Counted from the stretch's first letter, positions 26,238-34,789 are shown. The stretch: DNA of 56,294 bases from Balneolaceae bacterium (GCA_009711805.1 VEMX01000028.1:123307-179600), one strand, 5' to 3'. Made by a program: numbers and translations. Notes: generated by a model not told the origin, from the letters alone.

Positions 26238-26528
26238 TCAAACCGACCTTTTAGTCTTTCTATCCTGAAGGAACTTTTCTGCATCTACTGTTTCGTATAA
26301 AATGCGTCTGCCTTCTTGGATATAGGGTAGGTTCCCAGCATCACGATGATATTTTTGAGTGGGTGAACTCATTCCCGTTAACTCTTCAAATTCAGAAGTA
26401 GTCAGGTATGGTTTTCGATTAGCTTGTCGGATTAATTGAGGGATAAGCGTTTCTAAAACAGAAGCTGTTTTACGCTCAATGATTTCCTCAAATTTACTCT
26501 GGGTGGGTATGAATACTTCGTTCTGCAT
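26238..26528 (-). CDS. Excisionase-like / MerR-type helix-turn-helix protein
   Basis: 96 residues. The C-terminal half, YLTTSEFEELTGMSSPTQKYHRDAGNLPYIQEGRRILYETVDAEKFL, is the helix-turn-helix plus wing of excisionase/AlpA-type proteins used by small integrative elements. The N-terminal half (SKFEEIIERKTASVLETLIPQLI) is helical and may dimerise. An inverted repeat GGTCGAA/TTCGACC lies just upstream of its start and may be its operator. Confidence 0.7.
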   Translation of the reverse strand: MQNEVFIPTQSKFEEIIERKTASVLETLIPQLIRQANRKPYLTTSEFEELTGMSSPTQKYHRDAGNLPYIQEGRRILYETVDAEKFLQDRKTKRSV

Positions 26529-26530
26529 AA

Positions 26531-26562
26531 GGTCGAATGTTTAGTTTTAATTAACTTCGACC
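26531..26562. promoter_or_regulatory. Inverted repeat upstream of the excisionase-like gene
   Basis: GGTCGAA at 26531-26537 and TTCGACC at 26556-26562 are perfect 7-base inverted repeats separated by 18 A/T-rich bases, 3 bases before the start codon at 26528. Possible operator for the element's HTH proteins or an mRNA hairpin covering the start. Confidence 0.4.
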
Positions 26563-26622
26563 GTATGATAAAAGGCGGTTAACGATACCAGCAATAGTAC
26601 CGTAGGTATGGTTTTTTAATTA

Positions 26623-27081
26623 CTACCTTAACTTGTTTCTCTGGGTGTTAAATGAAGCGTAACTGGAATAAATTATCTCTTCCATTTCACTGTTAAATTT
26701 TTCTATCGCTTCAGGATAAGTACATTGATTTGATCTTCTAATTTCTTCAACACGATCAACACGTTTTTTTCTTGTATCGTAAAGGTCTTTAGGCGTTTTT
26801 ATGATACCTGATACATTTTCTTTATTAGCCTTCGATATTTCAAGGTCAATTAAATTAATCCATTCATTAGCCCAACTACTTCTAACCTGATTTTTATCTC
26901 TATCCTGTATTATCCACCCCTTAATTTTTCTTAAACGGAAAAGGCGTTTTTTAGGGTCGGCAATATCAAATATTGCAGGTATCTTTTTTTGATACTGCTC
27001 TTGAAGAGTTCCTCTGTCATCCCTTTCGATACCACCTTCAAAACTCAATTCTGCATTAAATTTCTTTTTATCCTTAGTCAT
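26623..27081 (-). CDS. Basic hypothetical protein of the element
   Basis: 152 residues, highly charged (MTKDKKKFNAELSFEGG; KKRLFRLRKIKGWIIQDRDK; RKKRVDRVEEIRRSNQCTYPE), predicted mostly helical. No recognisable domain. Located between the integrase and the excisionase-like gene. Its start is preceded, 14 bases upstream, by the same 11-base motif (GAACTTGTAAC) found 14 bases before the integrase start, which suggests shared control. Confidence 0.65.
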   Translation of the reverse strand: MTKDKKKFNAELSFEGGIERDDRGTLQEQYQKKIPAIFDIADPKKRLFRLRKIKGWIIQDRDKNQVRSSWANEWINLIDLEISKANKENVSGIIKTPKDLYDTRKKRVDRVEEIRRSNQCTYPEAIEKFNSEMEEIIYSSYASFNTQRNKLR

Positions 27082-27095
27082 CGTATTTTTATTTC

Positions 27096-27106
27096 GTTAC
27101 AAGTTC
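27096..27106 (-). promoter_or_regulatory. GAACTTGTAAC motif, copy 1
   Basis: Found 14 bases before the ATG at 27081. An identical copy at 28403-28413 sits 14 bases before the integrase ATG, and a shorter one at 26134-26143 lies before the winged-helix gene. It could be a promoter element or a regulator-binding site. Confidence 0.4.
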
Positions 27107-27107
27107 T

Positions 27108-27141
27108 TACCCCAGTTCCGTTGCAGGGCTGGGGTATTTTT
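27108..27141 (+). terminator. Hairpin between integrase and the next element gene
   Basis: TACCCCAG (27108-27115) pairs with CTGGGGTA (27129-27136), followed on the plus strand by TTTTTATTT. The T-run is on the side facing the integrase gene, so as an intrinsic terminator it acts on plus-strand (antisense) transcripts; it may instead be an mRNA processing or attenuation structure. Confidence 0.5.
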
Positions 27142-27143
27142 AT

Positions 27144-28388
27144 TTAAAAGATTTCGTCGATTGCTTCATCCGCTGCCTGTACGTTAATAGTCTTCAGATA
27201 CTGCATTGTAGTTTTAATGTTTTGATGCCCTAATAAGATCATCAATTTATAAACGGGTATTTTTTTCTTCTCGATGGCATATTGGGCAAAACTATGCCGT
27301 GATGCGTGCATGCTTAAGTTTTCTTTTATGCCAGCCAGCTTTGCCAGCTTCTTAAGTCCAGAGATTTTTTTATCAGTGTTTTTACCATTAATTGTAGTGG
27401 TTGCGCTTTCAGTTTGCTTCTTTATTATTACAGAATCTTTTAGCTCTTCAGGGCTTAAATCTGCAAGAAAAGGAAGTATAAAATCATCGTCTTTACTGTC
27501 ATCATTTCTATAAAAATCTAAATATTTCTTACAGTCATCGGGTATCTTAACATCAATATTGACGCCTGTTTTATTCATTTTATATTTTAAACGGTCATTT
27601 ATCACGTTTTTCCATTTCAATCCTACTAAGTCCCCTACACGCATACCGCAAAAATAGAAAGACAGAATAAAAGCGTTTCGGGCGTGCCATAAATTACTAT
27701 CAGGTTCCAGATCAAGATTTTCCAGTTTATCAATCTGCAAAAGTGATAGCTTAGTTTTAGATGACGGCTGATTTTTTTTAGGCAAATTGAATGTTTTGTC
27801 TTCAACGGGATTTTTAGGAATTAGCTTATACAGAACCGCCTTATCCAGAATAGCCTTAATAGATGCTATGTTCTTATGTATCGTCGATGCTTTGTTTTTG
27901 TACTTAGATTGCAATTTACTGACGAATTCATTGAGAAAAACAGGGTCAATAAAATTGAGAGGTAGGTCATCGGAACCATGATGCTCTCTTAATTTCTTGA
28001 TAGCTACACGATTCTGTTTCCAAGTGTAGTAACTGGTCTGTTTAATTTCTTTTTGATAGTCTTCAGCAAGTTTGAAAAAATTATCCTTACTCGAATGTTC
28101 TAATCTTTTTTTGATAGCATCCGCACTGGATTGTTTCTGCCTTTTAAGATCTCGATAGGCTTGTTCTGCATCTGCTCTAATGATAGCCAGTTCATCATTG
28201 AGCTTATCGGGGGTGCGATGCTTAGCTTTTACTTTTTCTTTTCCATCATTCCACTGATTAGGTTTCAATCGAATGCCAGAACTCACATACTTTGATTTCC
28301 TGTTTTCCGTGATGCGTAAATAGAGAGGGCAATAACCCCGATTATCTGGTCGGTCTTCTCTTAGGTAAAACTTAAATGTTGCAGGCAT
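27144..28388 (-). CDS. Tyrosine recombinase / phage-type integrase
   Basis: 414 residues, Bacteroidota-type architecture: an N-terminal arm-binding domain (FKFYLREDRPDNRGYCPLYLRIT), a SAM-like core-binding domain (near 105-205) and a C-terminal catalytic domain. Catalytic residues visible are Arg in SFYFCGMRVGDLVGLKW, His-x-x-Arg in MHASRHSFAQYAIEK, His in LGHQNIKTT and the nucleophile Tyr in TMQYLKTI. It lies next to attR at 28552, the usual place for an integrase, and should catalyse integration into the tRNA-Leu 3' end. Confidence 0.92.
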   Translation of the reverse strand: MPATFKFYLREDRPDNRGYCPLYLRITENRKSKYVSSGIRLKPNQWNDGKEKVKAKHRTPDKLNDELAIIRADAEQAYRDLKRQKQSSADAIKKRLEHSSKDNFFKLAEDYQKEIKQTSYYTWKQNRVAIKKLREHHGSDDLPLNFIDPVFLNEFVSKLQSKYKNKASTIHKNIASIKAILDKAVLYKLIPKNPVEDKTFNLPKKNQPSSKTKLSLLQIDKLENLDLEPDSNLWHARNAFILSFYFCGMRVGDLVGLKWKNVINDRLKYKMNKTGVNIDVKIPDDCKKYLDFYRNDDSKDDDFILPFLADLSPEELKDSVIIKKQTESATTTINGKNTDKKISGLKKLAKLAGIKENLSMHASRHSFAQYAIEKKKIPVYKLMILLGHQNIKTTMQYLKTINVQAADEAIDEIF

Positions 28389-28402
28389 GAATTAGGAAGT
28401 TT

Positions 28403-28413
28403 GTTACAAGTTC
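28403..28413 (-). promoter_or_regulatory. GAACTTGTAAC motif, copy 2
   Basis: Exactly 14 bases upstream of the integrase ATG (28388), identical to the copy before the gene at 26623-27081. Confidence 0.4.
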
Positions 28414-28551
28414 ATGCGTAATATACGAAATGGTAAAACACTGGTAAAACATTATCCTGAATTGAGATAGTTTAGTAAATGAACCTAAATACAGTTATAA
28501 TGCTTTAAACAATGCTTTTGGGATTAAGTAGAAATGCAGATATTAAATTTA

Positions 28552-28569
28552 GAGTCCCACCTTTGGTAC
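28552..28569 (+). other. attR: 18-bp direct repeat
   Basis: Exact copy of 22920-22937 (GAGTCCCACCTTTGGTAC). The bases outside differ (C before and T after in attL; A before and A after in attR), so the identity core is 18 bp. It is immediately followed by a terminator that would have served the uninterrupted tRNA gene. Confidence 0.85.
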
Positions 28570-28572
28570 AAT

Positions 28573-28603
28573 AAGCCTCATAAAGATTTTATGAGGCTTT
28601 TTT
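28573..28603 (+). terminator. Original tRNA-Leu terminator displaced by the element
   Basis: AAGCCTCATAAA (28573-28584) pairs with TTTATGAGGCTT (28588-28599), then a run of T. It lies 3 bases after attR, where it would follow the tRNA directly before integration. It may also end galE transcripts from the other side. Confidence 0.85.
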
Positions 28604-28672
28604 GTTATATAAAGCTTTGTAAAAGACCGGTTTTGCAAAGCTCTCGTGTAGAAATTTTAATTGATAAGAATT

Positions 28673-29686
28673 CTATTTTTGATATCCTTCCGGGTTTTTG
28701 GATTGCCATCTCCAGGCATCACGGCACATCTCCTGGACACCGCGTTTTGCCGTCCATCCCAACTCCTTTTCCGCTTTGGAGGGGTCAGCATAGCAAGAGG
28801 CAATATCTCCGGAGCGGCGTTCTGTAATGGTATAGGGTACTTTTTTTCCGGAAGCTTTTTCAAAAGCTTTTATCATGTCCAGTACACTGGAACCTTTGCC
28901 GGTGCCCAGATTGTATATGACAAGGCCGGGATCTGAGTTTAACTTTTCCAGGGCCTTTAAATGGCCGATAGCTAAATCTACCACATGAATATAATCTCTG
29001 ACTCCGGTTCCATCGGGAGTGGGGTAGTCATCTCCAAACACAGAAAGTTGTTCGAGTTTACCTACAGCTACCTGTGAGATATAAGGCATCAGGTTGTTGG
29101 GAATATCATTGGGATCTTCCCCAATAAGGCCACTTTTATGTGCTCCCACGGGATTAAAATACCGCAGCAACGCAACATTCCAGGAGTTTTCTGACTGGTA
29201 TAAATCCTTCAGAATGTATTCTATAAACAACTTGGTGCGCCCATAGGGATTGGTGGCAGACAAAGGAAAATCTTCGGTTATAGGAACGGTTTCCGGATCC
29301 CCATAAACGGTGGCCGAAGAACTGAATACAATATTCTTTACCTGGTGTTTCTTCATTATCTCACACAAGTAAAGAGTGCTGGTGAGGTTGTTGTAATAGT
29401 ACTTCATAGGCTTCTCAACGGATTCTCCCACCGCCTTATAACCGGCAAAATGAATGACAGAGTCTATAAAGTGATCACTGAATATTTGGTCGAGGGCTTT
29501 TTTGTTAAGTAAGTCTTGTTGATAAAAAGTGAGGTCTTTTCCGGTAATGTCTTTGACTCTTCGAAGGGATTCTTCACTACTGTTCGAAAGATTATCTACC
29601 ACAATCACTTCATGACCTTCATTAAGGAGTTCAAGGACTGTGTGGCTCCCAATATATCCAGCTCCACCGGTGACAAGTACATTCAT
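28673..29686 (-). CDS. galE: UDP-glucose 4-epimerase
   Basis: Interconverts UDP-glucose and UDP-galactose for envelope polysaccharide synthesis or galactose use. 337 residues, the E. coli length. The Rossmann loop GGAGYIGSH is at residues 7-15, the catalytic Ser in [10 protein letters not shown] and the Tyr-Lys pair in NPYGRTKLF; substrate loop [14 protein letters not shown] is as in bacterial GalE. Stands alone; first intact chromosomal gene beyond the element. Confidence 0.95.
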   Translation of the reverse strand: MNVLVTGGAGYIGSHTVLELLNEGHEVIVVDNLSNSSEESLRRVKDITGKDLTFYQQDLLNKKALDQIFSDHFIDSVIHFAGYKAVGESVEKPMKYYYNNLTSTLYLCEIMKKHQVKNIVFSSSATVYGDPETVPITEDFPLSATNPYGRTKLFIEYILKDLYQSENSWNVALLRYFNPVGAHKSGLIGEDPNDIPNNLMPYISQVAVGKLEQLSVFGDDYPTPDGTGVRDYIHVVDLAIGHLKALEKLNSDPGLVIYNLGTGKGSSVLDMIKAFEKASGKKVPYTITERRSGDIASCYADPSKAEKELGWTAKRGVQEMCRDAWRWQSKNPEGYQK

Positions 29687-29793
29687 AGAATTAGAATAAG
29701 GATTAATGTATTTACTAAATACAAAGTCACTAAAAAGGAGGACATTTAAAAGGGAAATACAACGATTCAGAAACGCAAAAGCGATATTCTAAA

Positions 29794-29831
29794 CATAAAC
29801 CCCCATCTTATATTCGGGACAGGGTTTATGA
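29794..29831 (-). terminator. Possible terminator after the 29846 lipoprotein gene
   Basis: CATAAACCC (29794-29802) pairs with GGGTTTATG (29822-29830). The minus-strand tail is only TTTAG, so termination would be weak. Confidence 0.35.
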
Positions 29832-29845
29832 GGGTGTATATACGA

Positions 29846-30754
29846 TTAATTAATTAAAGCAGAACCGGAGACAAAGGAATCGGTATTGCTACTCAGGTTA
29901 TAAGAGACATGATCTTCTGCAGGATCAGGTATGTCTCCCACTAAAGGTTTAAGAACAAAAGGGGAGGGACTGTCATCCGGATTGGGTTCAATGGAGATAA
30001 CTACTTTACCTCCTGAGAGATCTAAAGGAAAGGTTAGCCCAGACGGAGGGTGCATTAAAAAGTCTTCTCCGGGGAAAGGGGGAGCTGTTTGAGGACCACT
30101 GTAGGGAGCTTCATCATCGGGACCAGAAACAGTGGTGAATGTTCCAGTACTAACAGGAGTACCATTATAAACGGCCCATCCCTCATATTTCCAGCCAACA
30201 GGTAAATCAGGGAGGTTTAAGCTTGCTGTAGGGGCTCCTCCTTCAGGATCTAAAAACCAGACCCCGCTTTTTTCGGTATCGTTTTCACCATCTGTTGGGG
30301 TTGCTAAAATATAAGATCCCGAGACCTCACTGAAATCATTACCAAATGAAGAACTGTGGCTCATTGACAATGTAGCTCTAATCTCATCAAAAGAACCAGA
30401 CAAGAGGTGCGTGTCGGAGGGGTCTGCATCAGTGTCGCCTGCGGGTTCAATGGTAAGGATGAAGTCAGAAGCATTATTTAATTCGTGAGAGACCTCAAAC
30501 CGACTATCTCCAATAGGTATACCGGTTAAACTGGTTAATGCTCCATTTTCGCTTACATTAAATTTTCCTGTACTGATGCGGTTGTCATCTACTATAATCC
30601 ATCCTTCGTAATGGAACCCATCCTGAAGAGGTTGAAGATTTTCAAAACTTAGAATAACATAATCTCCACCATCTGAAACAGAAGCTCCGCAAGCTGATAG
30701 AAACAGACAAACAAACAATAAAGCAGGTTTATATTTCATAGCATTCCTTATCAA
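29846..30754 (-). CDS. Lipoprotein with duplicated YEGW module
   Basis: Predicted envelope lipoprotein; the likely start is the Met at 30739 (MKYKPALLFVCLFLSAC), giving a lipobox LSAC at about residue 17. The mature part contains two similar modules: HYEGWIIVDDNRISTGKF and KYEGWAVYNGTPVSTGTF, each followed by a hydrophobic strand (DFILTIEP; KVVISIEP). The pattern recalls the C-terminal domains of anti-sigma-K-like proteins, but no TM or anti-sigma domain is present. Function unknown; it stands alone between galE and the two-component system. Confidence 0.7.
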   Translation of the reverse strand: MIRNAMKYKPALLFVCLFLSACGASVSDGGDYVILSFENLQPLQDGFHYEGWIIVDDNRISTGKFNVSENGALTSLTGIPIGDSRFEVSHELNNASDFILTIEPAGDTDADPSDTHLLSGSFDEIRATLSMSHSSSFGNDFSEVSGSYILATPTDGENDTEKSGVWFLDPEGGAPTASLNLPDLPVGWKYEGWAVYNGTPVSTGTFTTVSGPDDEAPYSGPQTAPPFPGEDFLMHPPSGLTFPLDLSGGKVVISIEPNPDDSPSPFVLKPLVGDIPDPAEDHVSYNLSSNTDSFVSGSALIN

Positions 30755-30842
30755 TTATTATGTTCTGGTAAAATATACTTTCTTAGCATGTTTCAATAAT
30801 TACTTAATTATCGTGTAATTTAAAAATCAGGGCATAACAAGG

Positions 30843-32327
30843 TTATTCATTAATGGGAGGACGGGGAGAAAGGGTAAACCGGAATGTAGTGCCTTGGTTA
30901 AGAATACTGTCGACAGAGAGGGTAGCTCCATGAAGTTCTATGATACGCTGGGCAATAGAGAGCCCAAGTCCTGCACCTATTTCTTCGCTCCGGCTGGTGT
31001 CGGCCTGGTAAAAACGATCAAATATGCGATTGATATTTTCTTTGGATATTCCGGTTCCGGTATCCGTAATGCTGAGTTTTACATTTTCTCCCTGGTTAAT
31101 GGTTTTTATAATCACTTGTCCACCTTGAGGAGTATTCTTTATGGCATTGTCGATAAGGTTCGAAAGGGCCCGTTCCATTAAGGCAATATCGGCACGCACG
31201 AGATTTAAAGGGGTGTCAGGGACTTGAGCTTTTAAATTAACTTGTTCATTGTCTGCCAATGGTTTAAACTGCATAACCAAATCATGAATTAGCTCTGCCA
31301 TCGATACATCCTCCAGTTCTGGCTGTACATTCTTTGCATCCAGTTTGGATAGTTCAAAAAGTTCCATGACCAGTTTGTTGAGCTTGCGTGTATTGCGAAG
31401 TACCGTATCAAAATATTTGGTCCGGTCTTTTTTGGAAAGGGTATCTTCTTTTTGTTGAATGGTCTCTAAATATCCCTGGATGGAAGCAAGCGGACTGCGA
31501 AGGTCATGGGATACATTGGCAACCAGTTCCCTTCGGAGTTTATCAACTTGCTTTATTTCTTCGAGGTTGGCAACCAGAGTGTCTGCCATTTGATTGAACG
31601 AACTTCCCAGTTGTCCAAGTTCATCATTGGAGTTTATCTCTATTCGTTTATCAAGCTGTCCATGCTCAAAGGCAACTACAGTCTCACTCATAGACCGGAT
31701 TCTTCGGGTTACCAGCCGAAAAAGAAGTAACCCTACCAAAAGGGTAAGTATGAGGATGATAGCAATTCCCGAAAGCGCATTTTTTAAGATGTAACTTTCT
31801 TCAATCATACCTGCGGTTTTATCATACTTTCTACCCCCCAGAATAACATACAGGTAGCAGCCATTTTCTCCCATGATCTGAATAGGAGCTACGGAAAAAG
31901 GTTTTTTCACTCCTTTGTTTAAGGGATCTTGCCCAAGTATGGGAAGGGGTTCGCCCTCCATAAACCGGTCCAGTGGTTGTACATCCACAAAATTGATGGC
32001 CAGAGTTGTAGCAGAGTCTTCGCTGGGATAGTAATCTTTAATCATGCCATTGGAGCCAAGCAAATAAATATCGACCTGTGGATTGATGCCATTCAAATAC
32101 ATAATTTTTGACCAGATGCTATCGGCCTCTATGGTATCCATAAGATAAGGTTGAAACTCAACGGCCATTTCCTCGGCCAAAGATCTATTGACCTTTTGCT
32201 GGGTTTCTTCCATGAACTTCATGGACGAGCGTACACTGATATAGGAAAAGGAAAATCCCAGGATCAAAATAAGCGCCAGAAAAATGAGGGAAAGCTTTGC
32301 ATAAAAGCTGTTGGTAAGGCTTTTCAT
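30843..32327 (-). CDS. Membrane sensor histidine kinase
   Basis: 494 residues. TM1 is near residues 10-30, a periplasmic sensor region of about 145 residues follows, TM2 is near 183-205, then HAMP (RRIRSMSETVVAFEHGQLDKR), HisKA with phospho-His in ANVSHDLRSPLAS (about residue 274), and HATPase_c with N-box NLIDNAIKNTP, G1 DTGTGIS and G2 GLGLSIAQ. Partner of the response regulator whose stop overlaps its start by 4 bases. The stimulus is unknown. Confidence 0.94.
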   Translation of the reverse strand: MKSLTNSFYAKLSLIFLALILILGFSFSYISVRSSMKFMEETQQKVNRSLAEEMAVEFQPYLMDTIEADSIWSKIMYLNGINPQVDIYLLGSNGMIKDYYPSEDSATTLAINFVDVQPLDRFMEGEPLPILGQDPLNKGVKKPFSVAPIQIMGENGCYLYVILGGRKYDKTAGMIEESYILKNALSGIAIILILTLLVGLLLFRLVTRRIRSMSETVVAFEHGQLDKRIEINSNDELGQLGSSFNQMADTLVANLEEIKQVDKLRRELVANVSHDLRSPLASIQGYLETIQQKEDTLSKKDRTKYFDTVLRNTRKLNKLVMELFELSKLDAKNVQPELEDVSMAELIHDLVMQFKPLADNEQVNLKAQVPDTPLNLVRADIALMERALSNLIDNAIKNTPQGGQVIIKTINQGENVKLSITDTGTGISKENINRIFDRFYQADTSRSEEIGAGLGLSIAQRIIELHGATLSVDSILNQGTTFRFTLSPRPPINE

Positions 32328-33046
32328 ATTTCAAGTTCTTCCATTTCTATAAAACGATATCCCATTCCCCACACTGTTTTTATAAATGTTGGCTCAGAGG
32401 GGGTTTCTTCAATTTTTCCTCTAAGCCGGTTGATATGAGAATTAACGGTGTGGCTGTATCCGTTATATTGGTAGCCCCAAACCAGGTCCAATAACTTTTG
32501 TCGGCTGTATGCCTTACCTGGGTTTTGAGCAAAGAGCAGAAGAAGGTCAAATTCTTTGACCGTGAGTTCTATATTCTTGCCATCCAATACTACAGATCGC
32601 TTTTGGGGATATACTTTGAGCTTCCCAAAGTTTAAAACTTCAGCTTTTTCTCCGCTTGCATGTTCTGCGGCCTTAACACGCCGGAGAAGAGCTTTAATAC
32701 GGGCAGTTAATTCTCGAATGCTGAAAGGCTTGGTGAGGTAGTCATCGGCTCCAAATTCGAGCCCCATAATTTTATCTACTTCTTCGGCTTTTGCTGTTAG
32801 CATCAGGATTGGGATCTGTACATTGTGTTTCCGAATCTCTTTGCAGATATCGAAACCGTTTTTACCGGGCAGCATAATGTCCAGTATAATCAGAGAGTAG
32901 TTATTATTAAGGGCGAGTTTTAAAGCTTTTGTGCCATTTCCACATTGTTCAATGGGATAGTTAAGGTCGCTGAGGTGTATTTTGATGAGCTCGGAAATAT
33001 CCGAGTCATCTTCAACAATAAGGACGGGGTATTCAGGAGCTTCCAT
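32324..33046 (-). CDS. OmpR/PhoB-type response regulator
   Basis: 240 residues. The receiver domain has the acidic pair EDD at 12-14, phospho-acceptor D56 in IILDIMLPG and the conserved Lys in LMLTAKAEE. The C-terminal winged-helix (VVLDGKNIELTVKEFDLLLLF, YSHTVNSHINRLRGKIE) binds DNA. Cognate to the downstream kinase (ATGA overlap). Confidence 0.95.
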   Translation of the reverse strand: MEAPEYPVLIVEDDSDISELIKIHLSDLNYPIEQCGNGTKALKLALNNNYSLIILDIMLPGKNGFDICKEIRKHNVQIPILMLTAKAEEVDKIMGLEFGADDYLTKPFSIRELTARIKALLRRVKAAEHASGEKAEVLNFGKLKVYPQKRSVVLDGKNIELTVKEFDLLLLFAQNPGKAYSRQKLLDLVWGYQYNGYSHTVNSHINRLRGKIEETPSEPTFIKTVWGMGYRFIEMEELEI

Positions 33047-33114
33047 ATATAATTGATTTTATGCTCCTTAAAAAAGCGAGTTACAGGTTAAAATGTATCA
33101 CAGAATAATAACAT

Positions 33115-33471
33115 TTATATGTTGCTGATGATCTGTTGTAGTTCATCTATCACTTCATCACAAATGCAGGTAATTTTTTCGGAAGATTCTTTTAAGTCTT
33201 CTTCCGGTTTTTCATCCCAAATCAGAGTTTTACCATGCTCATATTCATCTATAATTTGTTCAATACCCAGCATTTTAGCTACGGGTTTAATTTTGTGACC
33301 TGCTTTTCTGAAATCAGTCTCATTATGCTGGTGCAAATACGTAGTGTAATTCCGGGAGAATTCTGTGAAAGAGATAATAGCTGCTTCCGCAAATTCTATA
33401 ATATACTTCTCTTCTCCATATAACATATCCTGGAGGGAAGTGAAATCAACAAGTTTATTTTCTGTATCCAA
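33115..33471 (-). CDS. Hpt-like phosphotransfer domain protein
   Basis: 118 residues, all helical and acidic. The segment DFRKAGHKIKPVAKMLGIEQI matches the Hpt core pattern (A-H-x-I/L-K ... G), with H59 as the probable phospho-accepting histidine. A freestanding Hpt protein would shuttle phosphate between response regulators. It lies 68 bases upstream of the response regulator gene and 6 bases after the thioesterase gene. A partner is not obvious: the adjacent kinase is not a hybrid. Confidence 0.65.
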   Translation of the reverse strand: MDTENKLVDFTSLQDMLYGEEKYIIEFAEAAIISFTEFSRNYTTYLHQHNETDFRKAGHKIKPVAKMLGIEQIIDEYEHGKTLIWDEKPEEDLKESSEKITCICDEVIDELQQIISNI

Positions 33472-33477
33472 AATAAT

Positions 33478-33849
33478 TTATTCGTTAGCAGGTTCAGAGA
33501 TATGATGGGGAGTAGGTTTTCCAAATTCATCAACGTGTACAAAAACGATTTCATCAATGGTGATAATAGGGTCTTTGTTGAACTTATTTCGTACTACGCA
33601 CTTAACAGTGATGGATGTTTTCCCAAATTTAACAGTCTCCATACCAATTTCTATGACTTCACCTAACTTGGCTGAGTTAACAAAGTTAATCTCAGACATA
33701 TATTTAGTAACTATATTACCCTTTCCCAATTGGCACAATACATAAATAGCGGCTTCTTCATCCACCCAGCTGAGTACAGAACCGCCGAAAAGAGTTCCAT
33801 GTGCATTTAAATCCTGGGGCTTTATAAGTTTTCTACTGAAAAATCTCAT
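33478..33849 (-). CDS. Acyl-CoA thioesterase, hotdog fold (YciA/BACH-like)
   Basis: 123 residues. The opening LIKPQDLNAHGTLFGGSVLSWVDEEAAI is the canonical hotdog thioesterase motif with the catalytic Asp/Glu region, followed by SEINFVNSAKLGEVIEI. Hydrolyses acyl-CoA; substrate length cannot be told. Six bases upstream of the Hpt-like gene, so co-transcribed. Confidence 0.9.
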   Translation of the reverse strand: MRFFSRKLIKPQDLNAHGTLFGGSVLSWVDEEAAIYVLCQLGKGNIVTKYMSEINFVNSAKLGEVIEIGMETVKFGKTSITVKCVVRNKFNKDPIITIDEIVFVHVDEFGKPTPHHISEPANE

Positions 33850-34029
33850 TGAAATTCGTTTATTGGTTTAAATATACAGGTTCGATCACAGAGTAACTAT
33901 TAGGTTTTATAAATCATTCACCGTTTAACAGAAGGATTAACAGCAGCTAAATTCTACCTCAATTGTAACAATGGGCTGACATTTCACTCTCTGACTATAC
34001 ATCTGTAATTATATAACTACATAAGGACA

Positions 34030-34785
34030 ATGAAAACTATTGCTTTAACAAATCAAAAAGGCGGCGTTGGTAAAACCACGACTACTATTAATGTAGGTGC
34101 TGGATTAGCAAAATTGGGCAAAAAAGTGTTATTGGTTGACCTGGACCCCCAGGCCAATCTGACTTATTCCCTCAGGATGCATTCTCATCGGTTAGATAAA
34201 ACCATATATCACGCCTTGAGGGGAATCGCCAAAGCTGAAGAGGTGATCATAAATCATAATGGGTTTGATTTTATGCCATCATCGCTGGAACTATCGGGTG
34301 CTGAGCTGGAATTGGCCAGTGAACCCGCCCGGGAACGTCTTTTGAAAGATGTCATTGATCAGATTAAGGAAGAAGATTATGACTATGTGCTGATTGATTG
34401 CCCCCCAAACCTTGGGCTGTTAACACTCAATGCTTTTACAGCCGTTAACGATATTTTTATTGTCCTCCAGTCAGAATACCTGGCTTTACATGGCTTATCG
34501 AAGCTACTTGACCTGGTTAAAGTAGTGAACCAACGCCTGAACAGCGATCTTAGGGTAGGTGGAATTATATGTACATTATACGATGGACGAAAAAACCTGA
34601 ATAAAGAAGTAGTAGGCCATATTAAAGATTATTTTGGGCCCAAGGTATTCAACACTATTATAAGAGATAATGTAGCACTGGCGGAGGCTCCCAGTCATCA
34701 CAAAACGATATTTGAATATGATGGCAACAGTCATGGAGCTAAAGACTATCTGGCGCTTGCCAAAGAAATAAAAAACGGTCATTAA
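34030..34785 (+). CDS. ParA-family ATPase (segregation)
   Basis: 251 residues. Deviant Walker [13 protein letters not shown] starts at K10; switch motifs [10 protein letters not shown] and [18 protein letters not shown] follow, then the ParA/Soj signature. No N-terminal HTH, so a type Ib/Soj-like ParA. It is paired with a ribbon-helix-helix protein 4 bases downstream rather than ParB, an arrangement typical of plasmids and cargo-positioning systems. Upstream 180 bases are free for a promoter. Confidence 0.92.
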   Translation: MKTIALTNQKGGVGKTTTTINVGAGLAKLGKKVLLVDLDPQANLTYSLRMHSHRLDKTIYHALRGIAKAEEVIINHNGFDFMPSSLELSGAELELASEPARERLLKDVIDQIKEEDYDYVLIDCPPNLGLLTLNAFTAVNDIFIVLQSEYLALHGLSKLLDLVKVVNQRLNSDLRVGGIICTLYDGRKNLNKEVVGHIKDYFGPKVFNTIIRDNVALAEAPSHHKTIFEYDGNSHGAKDYLALAKEIKNGH

Positions 34786-34789
34786 TACC

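Larger units (their letters stand above)
22938..28569. mobile_element. 5.6-kb integrative element in tRNA-Leu (satellite-like, no transfer genes)
   Basis: Bounded by the 18-bp direct repeats at 22920-22937 and 28552-28569. All its supported genes are on the minus strand: integrase (27144-28388) beside attR, then an unknown basic protein, an excisionase-like HTH protein, a winged-helix protein, a replication-initiator-like protein, a VirE_N/PriCT protein and four or five tiny proteins. No relaxase, coupling protein, helicase, terminase, capsid or recognisable cargo is seen. The int-xis-wHTH-primase layout recalls phage satellites or very small mobilisable islands; this is inference. Confidence 0.8.
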
